Source: an uncultured Muribaculaceae bacterium (GTDB lineage: Bacteria > Bacteroidota > Bacteroidia > Bacteroidales > Muribaculaceae). From it: DNA of 54,727 bases. A program made the position numbers and the translations under genes. The stretch covers positions 1-54,727 of the forward strand of contig CAJTMM010000017.1 of the NCBI GenBank assembly GCA_910577465.1, given 5' to 3'. Below are positions 42,995 through 52,077 of the stretch, piece after piece; position 1 is the stretch's first letter; each line of letters begins with the position of its first letter. Below the pieces are notes generated by a model. The model made no database searches and had not been told where the DNA came from. It was given only the letters and a program-made list of their open reading frames with translations.

Positions 42995-43652
42995 GGATGA
43001 GCGCGATCTGTCGATGATTGTTTCCGATACCTTGCGTACGCAGGGCTACGATGTAGAAGTTGCCTACGACGGGATAGAGGGGCTGGCGAAATATAATGCC
43101 GGAGCTGCCGACCTCATTGTAGCGGATGTGATGATGCCCCGTCTCGACGGATTTGCCATGGCAAAGGAGATCAGGCGCATATCCTCCACCGTGCCGATTA
43201 TCTTCCTGACAGCCAAAAGTGCCATTGACGATGTGGAGGAGGGGTTTGATATCGGAGCCAACGACTATCTAAAGAAACCATTCGAACTGCGTGAGCTGCT
43301 GATACGTATCAAGGCACTGCTGCGAAATAAAGCCGGCGGCAGGTCGGGCAATGTGGTATATGCCGTAGGCGACTATCATTTCGATGCCACCGGACAGCTG
43401 CTTATATATGATGGTAAAGAAACCGCTATATCCAACATCGAGACGCGCATCCTGGAGAAATTAGCGGCAAATACAGGCAAGAGAGTCGACGCATCGGAAC
43501 TGATGATTGCCGTGTGGGGGCGCGATGAGCTCAGCAACCGCAATTCCCTCCACGGATATATACACAAACTGCGCCGTGTCCTGTCCAAAGACCCCTCGAT
43601 AAGCATTATCAACCAGCGTGGCTTCGGCTATCTACTCTCCGTCAAACGATAA
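42975..43652 (+). CDS. OmpR-family response regulator
   Basis: DNA-binding partner of the kinase upstream, 225 aa. Receiver domain (residues ~1-120) with the acidic pair ED in LIVEDERD, phospho-acceptor D51 (LIVADVMMP) and Lys in YLKKPFE. A C-terminal winged helix (~130-225) contains LEKLAANTGKRVDASELM and NSLHGYIHKLRRVLSKD, ending in GFGYLLSVKR. The start at 42975 begins at the receiver strand MKILIVEDE and overlaps the kinase gene by 20 bp, which indicates translational coupling. Likely targets are the divergent receptor-like gene and the gene 9 bp downstream. Confidence 0.93.
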   Translation: MKILIVEDERDLSMIVSDTLRTQGYDVEVAYDGIEGLAKYNAGAADLIVADVMMPRLDGFAMAKEIRRISSTVPIIFLTAKSAIDDVEEGFDIGANDYLKKPFELRELLIRIKALLRNKAGGRSGNVVYAVGDYHFDATGQLLIYDGKETAISNIETRILEKLAANTGKRVDASELMIAVWGRDELSNRNSLHGYIHKLRRVLSKDPSISIINQRGFGYLLSVKR

Positions 43653-43661
43653 TGACCGGCT

Positions 43662-44705
43662 ATGGATGCGCTCAGGATTTTCACCGCTCTTCTGATTCTG
43701 ACATTCGTGGAGGTCACCGATATGTATTGCCGTGACCGTAGTACAGTGGTGGCAGACTCCCTGACCCGCCAGCCGCTCGCCGGTGCATCCATATTCGACT
43801 ATGGCGGGCGGTTTATAGGCGTGAGCACGAAGAATGGCAATATACTGTGCGCCACCCATCCCGACTACCCGCTGACCGTACGTTATATGGGATATCATGA
43901 GGGTACTGTCGCCAAGCCGGGCGCGGATACGCTGTTTCTGCCGGAGAATGTAGCCGAACTTCCGGAAGTGGTGGTTGACGCCAAGCAGAGAAAGATGCTC
44001 CATATATTGGCGTACGCGCGCGAGTACTCCACCCTGTCGGGGTACACCGACACCGTCACGATGTTTCGAGAGAAGATGGTTGACTTTATGCTTCCTGCCG
44101 ATACCGCAAGCCGCCGTTGGGTGCCTAACATATCCCTGTTTTTCAAAAACGGTGATACCGATTTCGAACAATTCCATCTGCGGATGAACTACGGAAATGT
44201 GGTGGGCGGTGAACTCACGCCCCTTGACCTTGCCGGCTACTCATTCAATATCGAGTCGCGCGGGCGCGGGCATGGCATGTTCATGTTCAACCGGCACGAC
44301 GAGCCATTCTTTGTCACCACCTACACCGAGGTATATATCCTCGACAAGGAATTTATCACCGTCAAGGAAGCCAAGAAATGGGGTGACCGTAAATTCAATA
44401 CCGACGCGGTGGAAATATTCGAACCGCTCGACGCCCCCGGGCTGCAGCCCTCCACTCTGGCATTGATAGAACGTGTCAACAGTATTGACGCCGACAGGGT
44501 ACGGCTTTCGCTTGAGCCCGACCGCCGTTTGATAGGGCGCAATATAAATAAGAATAATTTCAGCTTCGGCAACAGATTCCTGTCCATGCTCAAGGACCTT
44601 ACCGGTATTTCGAGTTACAAATCGCGCAAGAACGCCGACCGCAATTGGAATCAGTTCCGCGACAGCCGCCGAAAGCGCAACCGCCAACGCAACGGCGCCC
44701 AATAA
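43662..44705 (+). CDS. Exported carboxypeptidase-regulatory-like domain protein
   Basis: A 347-aa protein with a hydrophobic N-terminus (MDALRIFTALLILTFVEV) that probably acts as a signal. Residues ~25-95 resemble the carboxypeptidase-regulatory-like beta-sandwich (VVADSLTRQPLAGASIFD, GVSTKNGNI, LTVRYMGYHEG). A longer part without a recognised fold follows (EVVVDAKQRKMLHILAYARE, LRMNYGNVVGGELTPLDLAGYSF as short pieces). The C-terminus is strongly basic (RDSRRKRNRQRNGAQ). It begins 9 bp after the response-regulator gene, so it is probably in the same operon and may be a structural partner of the sensing system. Function not known. Confidence 0.7.
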   Translation: MDALRIFTALLILTFVEVTDMYCRDRSTVVADSLTRQPLAGASIFDYGGRFIGVSTKNGNILCATHPDYPLTVRYMGYHEGTVAKPGADTLFLPENVAELPEVVVDAKQRKMLHILAYAREYSTLSGYTDTVTMFREKMVDFMLPADTASRRWVPNISLFFKNGDTDFEQFHLRMNYGNVVGGELTPLDLAGYSFNIESRGRGHGMFMFNRHDEPFFVTTYTEVYILDKEFITVKEAKKWGDRKFNTDAVEIFEPLDAPGLQPSTLALIERVNSIDADRVRLSLEPDRRLIGRNINKNNFSFGNRFLSMLKDLTGISSYKSRKNADRNWNQFRDSRRKRNRQRNGAQ

Positions 44706-44830
44706 ACCGCGTTCCTGTCCCTATATTTTATGTGAGTATGCCTGTCTGTACTACCTTATACGGTGGTATTGCTCTCTTTTATCCCTGATAATTGGGATTT
44801 TTTCGGTTAAATGATATGTTAAATATCTAA

Positions 44831-44850
44831 TTGTTAATCTTTATTAACAA
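44831..44850. promoter_or_regulatory. Inverted repeat upstream of the operon C promoter
   Basis: TTGTTAAT and ATTAACAA are perfect 8-bp arms around CTTT, ending 2 bp before the G-run. It covers the two TTAA cores shared with operon B, where the half-sites are arranged as direct repeats. A dimeric regulator site is inferred. Confidence 0.5.
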
Positions 44851-44887
44851 TTGGGGGGGGTGATTTTTGTGATTTTTAGTACATTTG
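44834..44887 (+). promoter_or_regulatory. Operon C promoter with G8 tract at the -33 position
   Basis: The -7 element TACATTTGC (44880-44888) lies exactly 19 bp after a run of eight G (44853-44860). Two TTAA cores (44834-44837, 44844-44847) lie 10 bp apart and 5 bp upstream of the G-run, the same geometry as in operon B. Confidence 0.65.
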
Positions 44888-45125
44888 CGGCGCATAAATC
44901 TGTGCGCAATAGAGATTGCCTTAAAACCTGTTAATAAGTTGGGAATGAGCGAAGTCGGTTCGGCGTGAAGTTCCGGCGCAGCTATCAGCCACTATGTTAA
45001 ACCGTTGGGTATTACTGATTTAATGCCATGAATAAACTCTTTCGCTTGGGGTATCTTCATGTATGTATAGCTAAACATTTTTTTTGTTAACCATTATAAA
45101 TCATTATCATTAACCAATTTAAATT

Positions 45126-48100
45126 ATGAAGGCAAAGGTAACAAGTTTGTTATTCGCTCTCATGCTTCTCCCTATGATGGCATTCGCTGCCAATGTCAAG
45201 GTGAGCGGTACTGTGACCGATAACAGCGGCGAGCCTCTGATCGGCGTATCGGTCATAGTGACAGGTACGCAGTTCGGTACTCAGACCAACATTGATGGTG
45301 AATACACCATTAATGCTAATGAGGGTGATGTGCTACGATTCTCTTACGTAGGCTATCAACCTCAAGAAATCAAAGTTACGGGTGCTTCCCTCAATGTAGT
45401 CATGGTGGAAGATACCAAAACGCTCGACGAAGTGGTGGTGACCGCTCTCGGTATCAAACGTGAGCAGAAGTCACTCTCCTACAACGTTCAGCAGCTCAGC
45501 GGTGACGTTCTCACCGTAAACAAAGACGCCAACTTCGTCAACTCGCTTGCGGGTAAGGTGGCAGGTGTGAACATCAACGCATCTTCATCCGGTACAGGCG
45601 GTATCTCCAAAGTGGTGATGCGCGGTACCAAGTCAATCATGCAATCCTCCAACGCCCTCTACGTTGTGGACGGTATGCCTATGCGCGGTGCCCGTAGCGA
45701 AGGTGAAGCCGGTGCATTCGGCTCAAGCGGTGCTACCGAACCTATCGCCGATATCAACCCCGAGGATATCGAATCAATGTCGGTGCTTACCGGTGCCGCC
45801 GCTGCCGCACTTTACGGTTCGGAAGCAGCCAACGGTGCTATCGTAATCACCACCAAGAAGGGTCAGGCAGGTAAGACCAAAGTCACAGTAAGCACCAACA
45901 ACGAGTGGAACGAAGCCTGGATTCTTCCCCGCTTCCAGAATACCTACGGTGCCGGCCAATACGGAGCATACAACGCCAACTCAAGCTACAGCTGGGGTGC
46001 TCCTCTCACCGCTGCCAACGACTACGGCTATGACATCCGCGAGGATTACCTCAAGAAAGGTTTCGTAACCACCAACTCGGTTACTTTCTCTACCGGTACC
46101 GAGAAGAACCAGACTTACGCTTCGGCTGCATCTGTCAACTCCCGTGGTATCATACCCAACGACCGTTACAACCGTTACAACTTCAACATCCGCAATACCA
46201 CCAACTTCCTCAATGATAAGATGACCCTCGATCTCAACGCGAGCTACATCTATCAGACCGACCGCAACATGGTAAACCAGGGTATGTACATGAACCCTAT
46301 CACGGGTGCCTACCTCATTCCCCGCGGTTCGGACTGGAACGAAGTGCGTCAGTATGAAATCTGGAATCCCGAACGCAACATCTCCGAGCAGAACTGGCGT
46401 TGGGGTGACTATGCCAACTATGTGCAGAACCCCTACTGGGTAAGCTACCGTAACGTGCGCGACTCCTACAAGGACCGCTACATGCTCGGTGCACAATTGT
46501 CATACCGGGTGCTTCCTTACCTTACCCTCAGCGGCCGCGTGCGTATCGACAACTCCAATACCAAGACTACCGACAAACGTTACGCGTCGACTATCGACAA
46601 CCTCGTCAACAGCTCGAAGCGCGGTTGGTACGGCGAAAACCGTTACAAAGAGAAACAGATTTTTGCCGACTTCCTCGCATCGTTCCACAAAGACCTTACC
46701 CCCGACCTCAATCTTCAGGCAAACTTCGGTGGATCTATCTCCGACATGCGCTATGAAGCTCTCGTAATCAACGGCGGTATCTCCGACGGTGAAGGTCCGT
46801 ACACCGGTCAGAATGTAGGTTTGACCAACGGTTTCTATATCAACAATATCGGGCTGCAGCCCAATAAGACACAGGACGGATGGCGTGAGCAGACCCAGTC
46901 GCTCTACGCATCAGCCGACCTCGGTTACAAGCAGACCTACTACCTGACACTCACCGGCCGTAACGACTGGCCCTCTCAGCTCTATGGTCCCAACTCCCGT
47001 GCCACAAGCTACTTCTACCCCTCGGTAGGTGTGTCTATACTCATGACCCAGCTTCTTGACGACGCCGGCGTACATATCTCGCCCGACTACCTCTCGTTCT
47101 GGAAAATCCGTGCATCATGGGCATCGGTAGGTACCGCATTCCCCCGCCACATAGCCAATCCCCGTTACGAATGGCGCGACGGCGCATGGCAGGTGCTCAC
47201 CCAGTATCCTATGAACAACCTCAAGCCCGAACGTACCAAATCATGGGAAGTAGGTATGAACTTCCGCTTCCTCAAGGACTTCACCTTCGACGCTACCTGG
47301 TATCTCGCTGATACATACAACCAGACATTCAACCCCAATATTGCTGTGGGCAAGTACTCACGTCTCTACATCCAAGCCGGTAACGTACGCAACTGGGGTA
47401 TGGAGTTTGCCCTCGGTTACGACCACACCTGGGGTAACTTCACCTGGACTTCAAACGCCACATTCTCGTTCAACCGCAATAAGATCCGCGAACTCGCCCG
47501 CGAGGTACAGAACCCTGTGACCGGCGAAATCTTCTCAATGGACCAGATTGAGGTGGGCGACGGCAACAACCTCGGCGCTACCCACTTCATACTCCGCGAA
47601 GGCGGCTCCATGGGCGACCTCTACTCATCCGCCGACCTCATGCGCGACGAAAACGGTAATATATATGTGGACCAGGACGGCAACGTGACTCAGTCTCCCA
47701 TCAAGGATGCCAAGCGGTATATCAAGCTCGGTAGCGTTCTGCCCAAGGGCAACCTCGCCTGGACCAACACCTTCCGTTGGAAAAACCTCTCGGCAAGCTG
47801 TATGATCTCCGCCCGCTTCGGTGGTATCGTATTCTCACGTACCCAGGCTATCCTCGACCTCTACGGTGTGTCGGAAGCCACAGGCAACGCACGTGACCTC
47901 GGTTACGTACAGATCAACGACGGCGACCGCGTCAACCCCGAAACATGGTACACCACCATCGCTTCCTCCGACATGGTTCCGCAATACTATACCTACTCTG
48001 CCACCAACGTTCGTCTGCAGGAAGCCTCAATCAGCTATCTGATTCCCCGCAAGTGGCTCCACAACGTATGCGACGTGAAAGTATCGCTCGTTGGACGCAA

Positions 48101-48236
48101 CCTCTGGATGATCTACAACAAGGCTCCGTTCGATCCCGAAGCCGTGGCATCAGCCGGTAACTACTATCAGGGTATGGACAACTTCATGATGCCTTCGCTC
48201 CGCAGCTTTGGCTTCAATGTCAACTTCAACTTCTAA
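45126..48236 (+). CDS. SusC-family TonB-dependent outer-membrane transporter, operon C
   Basis: Full-length SusC-like importer of 1036 aa. Sec signal MKAKVTSLLFALMLLPMMAFA; carboxypeptidase-regulatory domain about residues 22-95 (VKVSGTVTDNSGEPLIGVSV, TNIDGEYTI, FSYVGYQPQEIKVTG); TonB box LDEVVVTALGIKRE; plug with YVVDGMPMRG and LYGSEAANGAIVITTKKG; barrel strands; C-terminus FGFNVNFNF. There is no STN domain. Codon use is as biased as in operon B, suggesting high expression. The first codons and the TonB-box DNA closely resemble the operon B gene. susD starts 15 bp after its stop. Its substrate is inferred from the GH18-type partners to be a GlcNAc-containing glycan. Confidence 0.96.
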   Translation: MKAKVTSLLFALMLLPMMAFAANVKVSGTVTDNSGEPLIGVSVIVTGTQFGTQTNIDGEYTINANEGDVLRFSYVGYQPQEIKVTGASLNVVMVEDTKTLDEVVVTALGIKREQKSLSYNVQQLSGDVLTVNKDANFVNSLAGKVAGVNINASSSGTGGISKVVMRGTKSIMQSSNALYVVDGMPMRGARSEGEAGAFGSSGATEPIADINPEDIESMSVLTGAAAAALYGSEAANGAIVITTKKGQAGKTKVTVSTNNEWNEAWILPRFQNTYGAGQYGAYNANSSYSWGAPLTAANDYGYDIREDYLKKGFVTTNSVTFSTGTEKNQTYASAASVNSRGIIPNDRYNRYNFNIRNTTNFLNDKMTLDLNASYIYQTDRNMVNQGMYMNPITGAYLIPRGSDWNEVRQYEIWNPERNISEQNWRWGDYANYVQNPYWVSYRNVRDSYKDRYMLGAQLSYRVLPYLTLSGRVRIDNSNTKTTDKRYASTIDNLVNSSKRGWYGENRYKEKQIFADFLASFHKDLTPDLNLQANFGGSISDMRYEALVINGGISDGEGPYTGQNVGLTNGFYINNIGLQPNKTQDGWREQTQSLYASADLGYKQTYYLTLTGRNDWPSQLYGPNSRATSYFYPSVGVSILMTQLLDDAGVHISPDYLSFWKIRASWASVGTAFPRHIANPRYEWRDGAWQVLTQYPMNNLKPERTKSWEVGMNFRFLKDFTFDATWYLADTYNQTFNPNIAVGKYSRLYIQAGNVRNWGMEFALGYDHTWGNFTWTSNATFSFNRNKIRELAREVQNPVTGEIFSMDQIEVGDGNNLGATHFILREGGSMGDLYSSADLMRDENGNIYVDQDGNVTQSPIKDAKRYIKLGSVLPKGNLAWTNTFRWKNLSASCMISARFGGIVFSRTQAILDLYGVSEATGNARDLGYVQINDGDRVNPETWYTTIASSDMVPQYYTYSATNVRLQEASISYLIPRKWLHNVCDVKVSLVGRNLWMIYNKAPFDPEAVASAGNYYQGMDNFMMPSLRSFGFNVNFNF

Positions 48237-48251
48237 TCACTGCCCACAGAA

Positions 48252-49817
48252 ATGAAAACAATATTCAATAAATTCATGGCAGGCACGATAGCCGTTCTCG
48301 CGCTCTCATCCTGCACAGGCGACTTCGAGAACATCAACGCCAACCAGTATCAGCCCGGTAGCCTTGATGCCGACAACTACGCCCTCTCATCGTCAATGTA
48401 TGCCGTGTTCGGCCGTGTGATACCTGACGACGTCAATATGACCCAGTTCACCGATTGTCTTCTCGGTTGTTCGGTAGGCGGCTACTTCGCTGACGCCAAC
48501 AAAGGTTTCCGCACCAACCAGATAGCCGCATTCTACAGTAACAACGGCTGGACACACGTGTTCATGGAAGCCAACCCTAACTCTATCATACCTACCGTGT
48601 ACGTGAACCTCGCTATCATAGAGGGTTACTCCGAGACTTCAGGCAACATGCTCCCCGCACACATAGCCCGCTTGGTGAAGGTTGCCGCCATGAGCCGTAT
48701 CACCGACTGCTACGGTCCTATCCCTTACAGCAAGATAGGTTTCGACGGAAGCATCCTCACTCCCTACGACTCGCAGGAAGAGGTGTATAACAAGTTCTTC
48801 GAGGAAATCGACGAATGCATAGCCGGTTTCAACGAATGCATGAACAACACCCGCAGCCCGCTGATTGACGACGTTTATCAGACCGATCCCTCGAAGTGGA
48901 TCAAGTTTGCCAACTCGCTCAAGCTCCGTTTCGCGCTGCGCATATCCTACGCCAACCCCACTCTCGCCAAGCAGAAAGCTGAAGAGGCAGTAGCCGGCGG
49001 CGTAATCGAGTCCAATGCCGACAACGCTATCTACAATCACTTCAAGACCGGTGGCAACCCCATATACGGCGCCACCATCGGTTACAACAACGACTCACGT
49101 CCCTCAGCCGAAATCGTGTGCTACATGAACGGTTACAACGATCCCCGTCGTGAAGCGTACTTCACTCCCGCACCCAATGGCGAATACATAGGTCTCCGTC
49201 GCGGTTGGAACGTGGAGCCTACTTTCGCATCGTACTCCGGCTTGGGTATCAAGTCTACCGACGGCTCAATCTGGATGACCGCTGCGGAAGTGGCATTCCT
49301 CCGTGCCGAAGGTGTTGCCGTGTTCAACTGGAACATGGGTGGTTCAGCCGAGACATTCTACAACGAAGGTATCCGTCTGTCATTTGAGCAGTACGGCGTA
49401 GGCGACGCTACCGACTACATCAATGACGCTACCTCAGAACCCGCTCAGTATGTATGTCCCGACAACTCCAACCCCTACAACGGCGTGATTTCCACCATCA
49501 CTATCAAGTGGGATGACAATGCCACCACAGAGGAGAAGCAGGAGCGTATCATAACCCAGAAGTGGATTGCCAACATGTATCTCGGCAACGAGGCATGGGC
49601 CGACAAACGCCGTACCGGCTATCCCAAGCTTATCCCGCCGGCAATTAACGCATCGGGCGGTGTGGTTGACTCCAACAAGGGTGCACAGCGTATGCCTTAC
49701 CCGCAGGAAGAGTACACCAACAACAGCGCCAATATCCAGATTGCAGTGTCGGAATACCTCAACGGTCCCGACAATATGGCTACCAAACTCTGGTGGGCTT
49801 GCAAACCCGGACTTTGA
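48252..49817 (+). CDS. SusD-family glycan-binding lipoprotein, operon C
   Basis: Surface lipoprotein lid of the operon C transporter, 521 aa. The signal ends in VLALSSC with Cys21; the mature start TGDFENINANQYQPG fits the subfamily. Conserved SusD pieces are ITDCYGPIPYSK (residues ~155-166), WMTAAEVAFLRAEG, WIANMYLGNEAWADKRRTGYPK (short pieces), RMPYPQEEY and KLWWACKPG. It is 15 bp after susC and 33 bp before the GH18-like gene. Confidence 0.94.
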   Translation: MKTIFNKFMAGTIAVLALSSCTGDFENINANQYQPGSLDADNYALSSSMYAVFGRVIPDDVNMTQFTDCLLGCSVGGYFADANKGFRTNQIAAFYSNNGWTHVFMEANPNSIIPTVYVNLAIIEGYSETSGNMLPAHIARLVKVAAMSRITDCYGPIPYSKIGFDGSILTPYDSQEEVYNKFFEEIDECIAGFNECMNNTRSPLIDDVYQTDPSKWIKFANSLKLRFALRISYANPTLAKQKAEEAVAGGVIESNADNAIYNHFKTGGNPIYGATIGYNNDSRPSAEIVCYMNGYNDPRREAYFTPAPNGEYIGLRRGWNVEPTFASYSGLGIKSTDGSIWMTAAEVAFLRAEGVAVFNWNMGGSAETFYNEGIRLSFEQYGVGDATDYINDATSEPAQYVCPDNSNPYNGVISTITIKWDDNATTEEKQERIITQKWIANMYLGNEAWADKRRTGYPKLIPPAINASGGVVDSNKGAQRMPYPQEEYTNNSANIQIAVSEYLNGPDNMATKLWWACKPGL

Positions 49818-49850
49818 TTTCCCAAAACTTAAATCATTAAAAAATCCAAT

Positions 49851-50876
49851 ATGAACAATATATATAAATACGGATTTGCGCTTCTTGCCGCTTGCGTCTC
49901 AGCCGGTGCGCTCACATCTTGTGGCGACTGGACCGAGCAGGAAAGCATTGACCTTGTCTACAATACCCCCGACAAAGCCAATCCTGCCCAATACGCAAAA
50001 TACCTCGAAGGCATCCGTCAGTATCGTCAGACCGACCATAAACTGACCTACGTGTGGTTTAACAACCCCGCCGGCGACCAGGTGACCAACACCCGCGCCG
50101 AACGCGTGATGGCATTGCCCGATTCAGTAGATTTCGTAGTGTTCAACAATCCCGCCAGCCTTACCGAGACCACAATCTCAGATATGAAAGAGGCCCGCGA
50201 GAAGAAGGGTATGAAATTCTCTTACGTGATAGACTTCGACGCCATAAAGCTCGCTTACCTCAACCACGTGGCTACCTCTACGGAGGAGAATCCCTTTGAT
50301 GTCGACTTCCTCGATTTCGTCACCGATACCGCATCGACTACTCTGGCATACGCCAAGAAGAATGGTTTCGACGGTATAATGATAGGTTACAACGGTAAGA
50401 ACACCAGCCACCTTACTGCCGCTGAACTCACTGAGTACAAGAAACAGGAACTGGTGTTTATCGGCATAATGAGCGACTGGCATGCGCGTAACCCCGAAAT
50501 GCTCATTGACTTCATAGGCAAGCCGCAGAACGTAGCCAACAAGGATTTGGTCAACGACTGCCACGTGCTGTTCCTCTCTGAATCACAGAGCGCCAACTCC
50601 ACCTACGGTTTCGGTATGGCAGTTGCCATGGCATCGGTAGAGGGTGTTCCCACCGACCGCTTCGGTGTGGTGACCACTTACCTCGATCCCTCTGATGAAA
50701 AGATAGGCCACATGGTCGACGGCTCACTCTGCGTAACCTCACTCGCCAACTGGGCAAGCGGTGAAAATGTCAAGGCAGCCGGATTCACCAATACCGTTTA
50801 CGACTACTACAATGTGGCTAAACCTTATCCGGTGCTCCGTGAAGCTATCCAGATTCTTAATCCCAGCAATTTGTAA
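49851..50876 (+). CDS. GH18-like surface lipoprotein without catalytic residues, operon C
   Basis: A 341-aa lipoprotein (signal ends ALTSC, Cys24) with the overall GH18 layout: an N-terminal TYVWFNNPAGD region like the WYASW/WFSNW of the active paralogues, LPDSVDFVVFNNP, and the barrel strand NGFDGIMIGYNG. In that strand the DxxDxDxE motif reads D174-G-I-M177-I-G179-Y-N181, so two Asp and the acid Glu are lost. Hydrolysis is therefore not expected; a glycan-binding role is likely. GH18-like surface binding proteins are known in Bacteroides N-glycan operons (from memory). The later active-site Gln-Ala-Tyr is also missing. It lies between susD and the LamG lipoprotein gene. Confidence 0.8.
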   Translation: MNNIYKYGFALLAACVSAGALTSCGDWTEQESIDLVYNTPDKANPAQYAKYLEGIRQYRQTDHKLTYVWFNNPAGDQVTNTRAERVMALPDSVDFVVFNNPASLTETTISDMKEAREKKGMKFSYVIDFDAIKLAYLNHVATSTEENPFDVDFLDFVTDTASTTLAYAKKNGFDGIMIGYNGKNTSHLTAAELTEYKKQELVFIGIMSDWHARNPEMLIDFIGKPQNVANKDLVNDCHVLFLSESQSANSTYGFGMAVAMASVEGVPTDRFGVVTTYLDPSDEKIGHMVDGSLCVTSLANWASGENVKAAGFTNTVYDYYNVAKPYPVLREAIQILNPSNL

Positions 50877-50893
50877 TAATCAAGCAATAGAAA

Positions 50894-52042
50894 ATGAAAA
50901 CATCAAAATATCTATCGATTTGTGCTATGCTTGCCGCCGGTGCTTTCCTGAGCGCCTGCAGCGAGAGCATGGAAGAGTTCGATAATGAGGTATATGTCGA
51001 TGGTGCTACGGATGTGACCAATCTGCTTCTCGACGGCGAGACTGATGAAACCACATACACACTTCAGGCTCAGGTACCCCAGCCCACCGATAAGGAAATC
51101 ACCGTGACATACGCTGTGGATCCCTCATTGGTCGATACCTATAACATGATTTACGGTGTGAATACAGTGCTCCTTCCCGAGGAGTTCTACACCCTAACCG
51201 AAACTGCCGCTACCATACAGATAGGTGCCGTAAGCGCCAACCCTGTATCGATACAGCTGCAGAACCTCACAAGCATTGACCCTGATTACATCTACTGTCT
51301 GCCTGTGACCGTGACTAACGCCACGATTCCTGTGGTAGCGAGCAAGCGTTCGAAATTCTTCATTATCCGCGGTGCTTCGTTGATCAACTGGGTTACTAAT
51401 CTTGACCAGAACTACCTGCGTCTGGCTGGAAGTTCGCCAGAACTCTCCGGTATGAAGCAGATTACAGTAGAAGCACTCATCCGTCCGAATGCAAACTTCG
51501 GAGAAGGTAATGACGTTGGTATCTCTACCTGGATTGGTATCGAAAGTTCTGCATTGCTCCGTTTTGGTGACGCAAGTGTGGATCCGCTTCAGCTCCAGTT
51601 TGCTTGCTCATCTAATGTGACCAGCACACAATGGACCATCGAGAAAGAGAAATGGCAGTTCATCACCTTTACATACGATGCAAACAACGGCCAGTGCCAG
51701 TTCTTCGTCGATGGTATACAGAAGGGTGAGACTCTGACATCGCCTAACCGTAGAACAGTCGATTGGAACAATACAAATCTCTTCTTTATTGGCAAGTCTT
51801 ATAGCAACAACCGTGACTTCAGCGGTGATATGGCTGAAGTACGTGTATGGAACCGCATACTTACCAAAGAGGAAATCCAGGCTAAGAACCACTTCTACAA
51901 GGTGGATCCCGAAAGCGAGGGTCTCGTATCGTACTGGAAGATGAACGAAGGTGCCGGTGACAGAATCCATGATTACGCCAACGGCTATGACCTGAATGCC
52001 AACAGCACAGTGACTTGGGTTCCGGTCAACCTGCCCCAATAA
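50894..52042 (+). CDS. DUF1735 + LamG surface lipoprotein, operon C
   Basis: Probable glycan-binding lipoprotein of 382 aa, starting 17 bp after the GH18-like gene. The signal ends in AFLSAC, Cys22. DUF1735-like strands occupy about residues 35-150 (YTLQAQVPQPTDKEITVTY, LLPEEFYTLTE, YCLPVTVTNA). A LamG_3 fold spans about 165-375: MKQITVEALIRPNANF, KWQFITFTYDANNGQCQF, MAEVRVWNRILTKEEI, GLVSYWKMNEGAGDRIHDY. It matches the paralogues at 5535 and 13219 in layout and was presumably duplicated with the operon. No catalytic residues seen. Confidence 0.85.
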   Translation: MKTSKYLSICAMLAAGAFLSACSESMEEFDNEVYVDGATDVTNLLLDGETDETTYTLQAQVPQPTDKEITVTYAVDPSLVDTYNMIYGVNTVLLPEEFYTLTETAATIQIGAVSANPVSIQLQNLTSIDPDYIYCLPVTVTNATIPVVASKRSKFFIIRGASLINWVTNLDQNYLRLAGSSPELSGMKQITVEALIRPNANFGEGNDVGISTWIGIESSALLRFGDASVDPLQLQFACSSNVTSTQWTIEKEKWQFITFTYDANNGQCQFFVDGIQKGETLTSPNRRTVDWNNTNLFFIGKSYSNNRDFSGDMAEVRVWNRILTKEEIQAKNHFYKVDPESEGLVSYWKMNEGAGDRIHDYANGYDLNANSTVTWVPVNLPQ

Positions 52043-52077
52043 TGATTACTGAATATTAAATCAATCATCAAACATAA

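Larger units (their letters stand above)
44706..45125 (+). other. Intergenic and leader region of operon C
   Basis: No gene is supported in these 420 bp. They contain the operon C promoter region (44834-44887) with an overlapping inverted repeat, and a leader of about 230 nt, AT-rich near the susC start with ATTAACCAATTTAAATT just before the ATG. Confidence 0.7.
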
